Below are positions 58,587 to 64,000 of a stretch of 64,000 nt of DNA, one piece after another. The DNA is taken from the NCBI GenBank assembly GCA_020633495.1, contig JACKDR010000003.1, positions 124,001-188,000 on the forward strand. The letters are read 5' to 3'. A program made the position numbers and the translations under genes. A model generated the notes under the pieces. That model was not told where the DNA came from and made no database searches. It worked only from the letters and a program-made list of their open reading frames with translations. Source of the DNA: Kofleriaceae bacterium (lineage in GTDB: Bacteria; Myxococcota_A; Polyangia; Haliangiales; Haliangiaceae). The stretch's first letter is position 1, and the number at the start of each line of letters is the position of its first letter.

Positions 58587-60860
58587 ATGGCGGAACTGCA
58601 ACCTGCCGGGCCGGTCGGCCGCCCGGTGCCGCGCGTCGACGGCGTCGCCAAGGTGACCGGCGCCGCGCACTACGTCGACGACCTCGACCTGCCCGGCGCG
58701 TGGCACGGCGCGACCGTGCGCTCGACCGTGGCGCACGGCGTCCTCGACGCCGTCGACCTCGATCCCGACTACGACTGGACCGACGTCGTCGTGGTCACCG
58801 CCGCCGACATCGCCGCCGCCGGCGGCCGCAACGTCGTGACGCTGATCGAGGAGGACCAGCCGGCGCTGGTGCCGCTCGGCGGCCGGGTCATGCACGTCGA
58901 CGAGGCGATCGCGCTGGTCGCGGCCCCGACCCGGGCCCGCGCCCTCGAGGCGCGCCGCCACGTCCGGCCCCGGATCAGCGCGCGCCCGGCGGTGCTCGAC
59001 ACCGACGCCGCGCTGCGCGCCGAGGTCAAGCTGTACGGCGACGACAACGTCTTCAAGCGGTTCGTGATCCGCAAGGGCCACGGCGACGACGCCGCGTTCG
59101 AGGACGCGATGGCCGGCGCCGACCGGATCATCGAGGGCGTCTACCCGACCGCGGCCCAGGAGCAGATGTACATCGAGCCCCAGGGCATGGCCGCGCACTG
59201 GGAGGACGGCCGCTGCTTCCTGGTCGGCTCGATGCAGTGCCCGTACTACGTCCACAAGGCGATGAAGGCGCTGCTCGGCTGCGACGGCGACGGCGTCGTC
59301 GTGACCCAGGCGGTCACCGGCGGCGGCTTCGGCGGCAAGGAGGAGTATCCGTCGATGATCGCCGCCCACGTCGCGCTGCTGGCGCGCAAGGCGGGCCGGC
59401 CGGTCAAGCTGATCTACGACCGCGGCGAGGACATCGCCGCGACCACCAAGCGCCACCCGTGCGTGACCCGGCACCGGCTCGGCCTCGCCGCCGACGGCGC
59501 GATCGTCGCGATCGACGCCGACGTCGTCATGGACGGCGGCGCCTACCTGACGCTGTCGCCGGTGGTGCTGTCGCGCGGCGTGCTGCACGCGGCCGGGCCG
59601 TACCGGTGCCCGGTGGTGCGCATCGTCGGCCGCGTCGTCGCGACCAACCACCCGCCGCACGGCGCGTTCCGCGGCTTCGGCGCGCCGCAGACCACGTTCC
59701 CGTACGAGCGCCAGATCGACAAGGCGGCGCGCCTGCTCGGCGTCGATCCGCTGGCCTACCGGCAGCGCCTGGCGCTGCGCCCCGGCGACACCACCGCGAC
59801 CGGGCAGGAGCTGACCTTCAGCGTCGGCTCCGAGGCCGTGCTCGAGGCCATCGCGCGCGCCGCCGGGCCGCGGCCGGCGCGCGACGCGGTCAGCGCCGGC
59901 GGCGCGCCGGTGCGGCGCGGCCGCGGCGTCTGCTTCTACTTCCACGGCTCGGGCTTCACCGGCGCCGGCGAGCAGCGGATCGCCGGCCGCGCCACGGTGG
60001 CGCTGACCGCCGCCGGCGACGTCGAGGTCCGGTCGAGCTCGACCGACATCGGCCAGGGCGCGGCCACGATCTTCGCGCAGATCGCGGGCGCGTCGCTGGG
60101 CCTGGCGCCCGAGCGGGTCCGCGTCGTCGATCCGTCGACCGACAAGGTGCCCGACAGCGGCCCGACGGTGGCGAGCCGGACCTGCATGGTGGTCGGCGGC
60201 CTGGTCGAGCGCGCGGCCCGCGCCCTCGGCACCCGGATCGCGGCCTGGGCCGGCGAGCACGGCCGCGGCGGCGCGCCGTTCGCCGAGGTCGCGGCCGCGG
60301 CGGCGGCGGCGCTGGGCGAGGTCGCCGAGACCGTCCAGTACGAGCCGCCGCCCGGCATCGAGTGGGACGACGCGACCTACACCGGCGCGGCGTACCCGGT
60401 GTTCGGCTGGGCCGCGTGCCTGGTCGACGTCGCGATCGACCTCGACACCTGCGAGGTCACGGTCGAGCGCTGCGTCCAGGCGGTCGACGTCGGCAAGGCG
60501 ATCAACCCGATGATCGTCAAGGGCCAGATCGAGGGCGGCACGCTGCAGGCGCTGGGCTGGGGCCTGCTCGAGAACGTCCTCTACCAGGACGGCAAGGTCG
60601 CCAACGCCAGCATGACCAACTGCATCGTGCCGACCTTCGCCGACGCCCCCGACCTCGAGACCGTGCTGGTCGAGGTCCCGTACCCGTACGGGCCGCACGG
60701 CGCCAAGGGCGTCGGCGAGATCCCGATGGACGGGCCGGCGGCGGCGGCGATCAACGCGGTGGTCGACGCGCTCGGCGTCGACTTCGACGTCGTCCCGGTG
60801 TTGCCGGAGACGATCGCGGCCCGGCGCGACGCCTGGGACGCGGCAAGGAGGAAGTCGTGA
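58587..60860 (+). CDS. Molybdenum hydroxylase large subunit (xanthine dehydrogenase-like)
   Basis: 757 residues from the ATG at 58587, preceded by GGAGGGG. N-terminal RVDGVAKVTGAAHYVDD and QEQMYIEPQG are typical. Cofactor-contact segments are VTGGGFGGKEEYPSM, HGAFRGFGAPQTTF and SSSTDIGQGAATIF; GAKGVGEIPMDGPA near the C-terminus supplies the catalytic Glu. The active-site loop is of the xanthine-dehydrogenase type rather than the Cys-containing loop of CO dehydrogenase. It hydroxylates an N-heterocycle or aldehyde; the substrate is unproven. First gene of the operon. Confidence 0.85.
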   Translation: MAELQPAGPVGRPVPRVDGVAKVTGAAHYVDDLDLPGAWHGATVRSTVAHGVLDAVDLDPDYDWTDVVVVTAADIAAAGGRNVVTLIEEDQPALVPLGGRVMHVDEAIALVAAPTRARALEARRHVRPRISARPAVLDTDAALRAEVKLYGDDNVFKRFVIRKGHGDDAAFEDAMAGADRIIEGVYPTAAQEQMYIEPQGMAAHWEDGRCFLVGSMQCPYYVHKAMKALLGCDGDGVVVTQAVTGGGFGGKEEYPSMIAAHVALLARKAGRPVKLIYDRGEDIAATTKRHPCVTRHRLGLAADGAIVAIDADVVMDGGAYLTLSPVVLSRGVLHAAGPYRCPVVRIVGRVVATNHPPHGAFRGFGAPQTTFPYERQIDKAARLLGVDPLAYRQRLALRPGDTTATGQELTFSVGSEAVLEAIARAAGPRPARDAVSAGGAPVRRGRGVCFYFHGSGFTGAGEQRIAGRATVALTAAGDVEVRSSSTDIGQGAATIFAQIAGASLGLAPERVRVVDPSTDKVPDSGPTVASRTCMVVGGLVERAARALGTRIAAWAGEHGRGGAPFAEVAAAAAAALGEVAETVQYEPPPGIEWDDATYTGAAYPVFGWAACLVDVAIDLDTCEVTVERCVQAVDVGKAINPMIVKGQIEGGTLQALGWGLLENVLYQDGKVANASMTNCIVPTFADAPDLETVLVEVPYPYGPHGAKGVGEIPMDGPAAAAINAVVDALGVDFDVVPVLPETIAARRDAWDAARRKS

Positions 60861-61360
60861 AGGTCAGCCTCGAAGTGAACGGCGCCGCGCGCGCCGTCGA
60901 CGTCGATCCGTGGCGTCGCTTGCTCGACGTCCTGCGCGAGGACCTGCGGCTCACCGGCACCAAGGAAGGCTGCGGCGAGGGCGAGTGCGGCGCCTGCACG
61001 GTGCTGCTCGACGGCGCGCCGGTCAACGCGTGCCTGGTCGCGGCCGGGCAGTGCCACGGCCGCAAGGTCACCACCGTCGAGGGCCTGGCCGGGCACGCCG
61101 ACGGCGGCGCGGTCCTGCACGAGGTCCAGGCGGCGCTGCTCGCCTGCGGCGGCGCGCAGTGCGGCATCTGCACCCCGGGCATCGCGGTGTGCGCGTCGTG
61201 GATCGTCGACGCCGAGCCGATCGGCGCCGACGCCGGCGCGCGGGCGCGGGTCCGCGAGCTGCTCGCCGGCAACATCTGCCGGTGCACCGGCTACCAGCTG
61301 ATCGTCGACGCCGTGGTCGAGGCGGCGCAGGCGCGGCGCGCCGGCGAGGGCGAGCCATGA
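60857..61360 (+). CDS. Molybdenum hydroxylase [2Fe-2S] subunit
   Basis: 167 residues from a GTG that overlaps the large-subunit stop (GTGA). The plant-type ferredoxin cluster is CGEGECGACTVLLDGAPVNAC (positions about 39-59), and the second cluster uses CGGAQCGICTPG and NICRCTGYQ. It passes electrons from the molybdenum site to FAD. No signal peptide, so it is a cytoplasmic enzyme. Confidence 0.9.
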   Translation: MKVSLEVNGAARAVDVDPWRRLLDVLREDLRLTGTKEGCGEGECGACTVLLDGAPVNACLVAAGQCHGRKVTTVEGLAGHADGGAVLHEVQAALLACGGAQCGICTPGIAVCASWIVDAEPIGADAGARARVRELLAGNICRCTGYQLIVDAVVEAAQARRAGEGEP

Positions 61361-62220
61361 CCGCCACCGGCTACGTCCGGCCGGCGTCGATCGCCGAGGC
61401 GGTGGCGGCGCGGGCCGCGCACCCCGACTGGATCGTCCTGTGCGGCGCCACCGATCTGATGGTCGAGGCGCCGCTGCGCCCGGCGCCGGTCGGCGTCGTC
61501 GACGTCTGGGCGCTCGCCGAGCTGTGCGGGATCGCCGAGGTCGACGGCGGCGCGGTGCGCATCGGCGCGGCGACGCCGTGGCGCGACGTCGTGACGTCGC
61601 CGCTGATCGCGGCGCGGGCGCCGATCCTGGCGGCGGCGGCGCGCGAGATCGGCGCGCTGCAGATCCAGGCGCGCGGCACGATCGGCGGCAACGTCGGGAC
61701 GTCGTCGCCGGTCGGCGACAGCCTGCCGGTGCTGCTCGCGCTCGACGCCACCGTCGAGCTGGCGTCGCCGCGCGGCACCCGGCGCGTGCCGTACCGCGAC
61801 TACCCCACCGGCTACCGCACCACCGCGCTGGCCGCCGACGAGCTGATCGTCGCGATCACGATCCCGGCGGCGCACCCGGGCGCCCGCCAGCTGTGGCGCA
61901 AGGTCGGGACCCGGCGCGCGCAGTCGATCTCCAAGATCATGGCGGCGGCGCTGCTGCGGGTCGAGGCCGGGCGCTTCGTCGAGGCCCGGATCGGCCTCGG
62001 CGCGGTGGCCAACCGGCCGATCCGCGCCGCCGGGGCCGAGGCGGCGATCGTCGGCGCGCCGGTCGGCGAGGCCACCGCGGACGCGGCGGCCGCCGCGCTG
62101 GCCGCCGAGCTGACGCCGATCACCGACGTGCGCTCGACCGCGCCGTACCGGCTGGCGACGGTCCAGCAGGTGGTGCGCCGCTTCGTCCTCGAGGCGTCGT
62201 CGCCGTCGTCGCCGGATTGA
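61357..62220 (+). CDS. Molybdenum hydroxylase FAD-binding subunit
   Basis: 287 residues, ATG overlapping the previous stop (ATGA). FAD-binding motifs are CGATDLMVEAPLR near residue 28 and TIGGNVGTSSPVGDSLPVLL near 105; the C-terminal domain (KVGTRRAQSISKIMAAALLR onward) is the CODH flavoprotein type. It would hand electrons to NAD or a quinone. Third gene of the three-subunit operon; no maturation factor such as XdhC is in the window. Confidence 0.9.
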   Translation: MTATGYVRPASIAEAVAARAAHPDWIVLCGATDLMVEAPLRPAPVGVVDVWALAELCGIAEVDGGAVRIGAATPWRDVVTSPLIAARAPILAAAAREIGALQIQARGTIGGNVGTSSPVGDSLPVLLALDATVELASPRGTRRVPYRDYPTGYRTTALAADELIVAITIPAAHPGARQLWRKVGTRRAQSISKIMAAALLRVEAGRFVEARIGLGAVANRPIRAAGAEAAIVGAPVGEATADAAAAALAAELTPITDVRSTAPYRLATVQQVVRRFVLEASSPSSPD

Positions 62221-62254
62221 CGCGCCGGGCCCCGACCCGCGTCATACTCACGCC

Positions 62255-63484
62255 GTGTCCAGCCGCGATCCCAGCGACCCCGACGAGCCCACCGGGGGCG
62301 GCGACGAGCCGACCCGGGTCCGGCCGTCGGAGCTGGCGGCGCGCGGTGACGTCCGCCACGGCGGGGACCCGGAGGCGCCGGAGCAGATCGACGGCGCGCC
62401 GTCGGGCTCGATCGACGTCGAGTTCTCGGCGCCGCACCTGCCGGCGGCGACCGACGCCGGCGGCGAGGCGACGCCCGGCGGCAGCGGCTCGATCGACGTC
62501 CAGCTGTCGGGCGCCGACCTGCCGCGAGCCCAGGCCCAGCCGCCGCGGCGCAAGCGGTCGACGACGCTGCCGGCGATGATCGCCGAGTCGCTGACCCGCC
62601 TGCCGGTGGTCAAGGAGGTCATGCCGCGGACCCGGCGCGCCCGGGTCATGCTGCGCAGCGTGGTGGTGGCGTTCGCGATGATCTCGTCGTGGATCGTCGC
62701 GATCGTGTGGCTGCAGACCCGCGCCGAGGAGAAGCCGGACTTCCGGCCCCAGATCGAGGGCATCTTCGTGCAGCTGCGCGACGACGCCGACGGCGCCCAC
62801 GAGGTCTGGCTCGAGTCGTCGGAGCGGTTCCAGGAGATGGTCCACGAGGACGCCTTCGTCGATCAGATCAGCGACATGCAGCGCTCGCTGGGCCCGTTCG
62901 TCGAGGTCACCAACGTCGTCAACACCGAGACCTTCCGCGGCCCCAGCGGTCGCACCGGCCGCGCCGACGTGCTGCTGGCGTTCGCCAACGGCACCGCGCG
63001 CGGCACGATGAGCTTCCGCTGGGAGGACCGGCGGTGGAAGATGCTCGGCCTCACCGTCGAGGTCCCGGACAAGCTGATCCCGATGCTGACCACCGACGCG
63101 GCCAAGAAGCAGCGCGTCGCGCTGCCGCCGGAGATCCGGTCGCTGGTCGAGCAGATCCTGGTCCAGACCCGCGAGGGCCAGGACGACACGATCTGGAACG
63201 CGGCGGCGCCGGTGTTCCAGCAGTCGATCTCGCGCGTCGACTTCCACGAGCTGCAGGAGCAGCGCCGCGCCACGTTGGGCCCGTACCGCCGGATCCTGAC
63301 CAAGGAGAAGGATCAGGTCGGCAAGCAGAACCCGTCGCACACCGGGGCCTCCCTCGACTTGCTGCTCGAGTTCGGCAACGACCAGACCATCGCCGGCAGC
63401 TTCCGGTTCTCCAAGATCGACGGCGCCTGGCGCCTGTCGTTCTACAAGCTGATCACGCCGATGCCGCACAGCGCCGGCGAGTAG
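62255..63484 (+). CDS. Membrane-anchored protein of unknown function
   Basis: 409 residues from a GTG at 62255. The first 100 residues are low-complexity and acidic with two copies of a GSIDVxxS element (GSIDVEFSAPHL and GSIDVQLSGADL). A single membrane helix (SVVVAFAMISSWIVAIVWL, about 135-155) precedes an exported domain with two similar halves (LLAFANGTARGTMSFRWEDR and LLLEFGNDQTIAGSFRFSKI), suggesting a duplicated DUF3887/DUF4019-type fold. It lies 34 bases after the hydroxylase operon; linkage is unproven. Confidence 0.6.
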   Translation: MSSRDPSDPDEPTGGGDEPTRVRPSELAARGDVRHGGDPEAPEQIDGAPSGSIDVEFSAPHLPAATDAGGEATPGGSGSIDVQLSGADLPRAQAQPPRRKRSTTLPAMIAESLTRLPVVKEVMPRTRRARVMLRSVVVAFAMISSWIVAIVWLQTRAEEKPDFRPQIEGIFVQLRDDADGAHEVWLESSERFQEMVHEDAFVDQISDMQRSLGPFVEVTNVVNTETFRGPSGRTGRADVLLAFANGTARGTMSFRWEDRRWKMLGLTVEVPDKLIPMLTTDAAKKQRVALPPEIRSLVEQILVQTREGQDDTIWNAAAPVFQQSISRVDFHELQEQRRATLGPYRRILTKEKDQVGKQNPSHTGASLDLLLEFGNDQTIAGSFRFSKIDGAWRLSFYKLITPMPHSAGE

Positions 63485-63834
63485 CACCGCGGCCCCGCGC
63501 GCCGGCGAGTGGCTCGGCGGCCACCGGGGGCGCCGCGGCCCGCCGGGCCCGGCCGGGATCCGGACGACCGTGGTCTCGGAGACGTCGGTCAGGTTGGCCC
63601 CGGGCGGCGGGGATCCGGACGACCGTGGTCTCGGAGACGTCGGTCGGGTGGCCCCGGGGCGGCCGGGATCCGGACGACCGTGGTCTCGGAGACGTCGGTC
63701 GGGTGGCCCCGGGGCGGCCGGGATCCGGACGACCGTGGTCTCGGAGACGTCGGTCAGGTGTGCAAGTCGCGGAGATCCTGAGGCTCCGACGAACGTTGCA
63801 ATCGGTCGGTCACGAAACCGCGGGAGCGACGCAC
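63485..63834. other. Gene-free gap with tandem repeats
   Basis: 350 bases between the anchored protein and the last gene. It holds the four 55-bp repeats (63556-63759). The final 75 bases before the next start carry only a GGGAG ribosome-binding site at 63822-63826. No small gene is convincing. Confidence 0.6.
63556..63759. repeat. Four 55-bp direct repeats with a palindromic core
   Basis: Copies start at 63556, 63611, 63666 and 63721. Each has the same 35-base core beginning GGATCCGGACGACCGTGG, followed by a 20-base linker that is identical between copies 2-3 and 3-4. The core holds an imperfect 25-bp palindrome, GACCG..TCTC..GAGA..CGGTC (63621-63645 in copy 2). The regular spacing and dyads suggest a multi-site binding array or a hairpin array. 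Confidence 0.8.
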
Positions 63835-64000
63835 ATGGGGGACAGGATGCAAGCAACAGCACAGGCCACGGCCGGCGCCGCCGCCGCGCCGGCCGATCCG
63901 ATCGCGGCGATGATCGCCGCCGGCGATCATCGCGAGGCGCTCGCCGCGTGCGCCCGGCAGCACGGCCGGACCCTGGGGCGCCTGTGCATGGCCCTGCTGG
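63835..64000 (+). CDS. Probable ECF-type RNA polymerase sigma factor (3' truncated)
   Basis: 55 residues from the ATG at 63835 to the window end, preceded by GGGAG. After an Ala-rich leader, the sequence ADPIAAMIAAGDHREALAA and RTLGRLCMALL resembles the start of sigma region 2 in myxobacterial ECF factors. An ATG four codons on is an alternative start. The rest of the gene is outside the window, so the call rests on a short match. The repeats just upstream could be regulatory. Confidence 0.5.
   Translation, partial: MGDRMQATAQATAGAAAAPADPIAAMIAAGDHREALAACARQHGRTLGRLCMALL

Noticed and set aside
57438..60698. Very long open frame of 1086 codons on the minus strand opposite the molybdenum hydroxylase gene
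   Set aside because: It is a GC-driven antisense frame: the plus-strand protein has conserved cofactor motifs throughout, while the antisense translation is Arg/Ala/Gly low-complexity with no family resemblance.
58587..62220. Aerobic CO dehydrogenase
   Set aside because: The large subunit has the xanthine-dehydrogenase-type loop HGAFRGFGAPQ and lacks the Cys-containing active-site loop of form I CO dehydrogenase.
63556..63759. CRISPR-like array
   Set aside because: Repeats of 35 bases alternate with 20-base segments, but those segments are nearly identical to each other, so they are not spacers. No cas genes are present.

Overview
The window is a very GC-rich, densely coded chromosomal segment. 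Lipoproteins with DP/DA-rich linkers, RCC1 and FG-GAP propeller lipoproteins, an IgGFc-binding-type surface lipoprotein, a Ser/Thr protein kinase, a PhaR-type regulator, outer-membrane beta-barrels and a gliding-type ABC/GldG/DUF4340 operon all point to Myxococcota, probably a Haliangium/Kofleriaceae-like lineage. That placement is inference from gene content. I recognised no rRNA, tRNA or CRISPR array.

Layout. 0-8 kb: small lipoproteins, a lipase, a TPR protein, an IgGFc-type lipoprotein divergent from a TetR regulator across an AT-rich island. 8.2-17.5 kb: a nine-gene, mostly translationally coupled minus-strand operon: a PH-like membrane protein, a small protein, a MutL-type ASKHA ATPase, a barrel-sandwich protein, four membrane proteins and a LolC/E-type permease. 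No B12 mutase accompanies the MutL protein, so this is the best candidate for an undescribed system. 17.6-22.7 kb: enoyl-CoA hydratase, beta-barrels, a TerB-like protein and a Zn-ribbon/propeller protein. 22.8-27 kb: a kinase-TPR-RCC1 lipoprotein operon interrupted by many apparent one-base deletions. 27-34 kb: DoxX, an MscS-type channel, a methyltransferase, an FG-GAP lipoprotein of atypical composition, two tandem cupredoxin lipoproteins and a PhaR-type regulator. 35-43.9 kb: old-yellow-enzyme oxidoreductase, TatA, a LysM lytic transglycosylase with a long ADAKK-repeat tail, a lipase fused to a barrel-like domain, and an HD-GYP/LuxR regulator.

43.9-50.3 kb: a 54-nt-arm inverted-repeat element, EVE and metallo-beta-lactamase genes, Fe superoxide dismutase, a membrane-flanked PD-(D/E)XK protein and an HtrA protease. 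50.4-55.3 kb: a four-gene ABC/Gld operon with a clear promoter carrying a perfect palindrome. 55.5-58.5 kb: a radical SAM protein whose CX3CX2C cluster motif is split by an endonuclease-containing intein, and a degenerate aldo/keto reductase. 58.6-62.2 kb: a three-subunit molybdenum hydroxylase operon. 62.2-64 kb: an anchored protein, four 55-bp repeats with palindromic cores, and the start of a probable ECF sigma factor gene.

Several genes (about 3.05 kb, 22.1-25.7 kb, 39.8 kb) are readable only if single missing bases are restored. Every junction fits a one-base deletion, so sequencing or assembly error is more likely than pseudogenisation.
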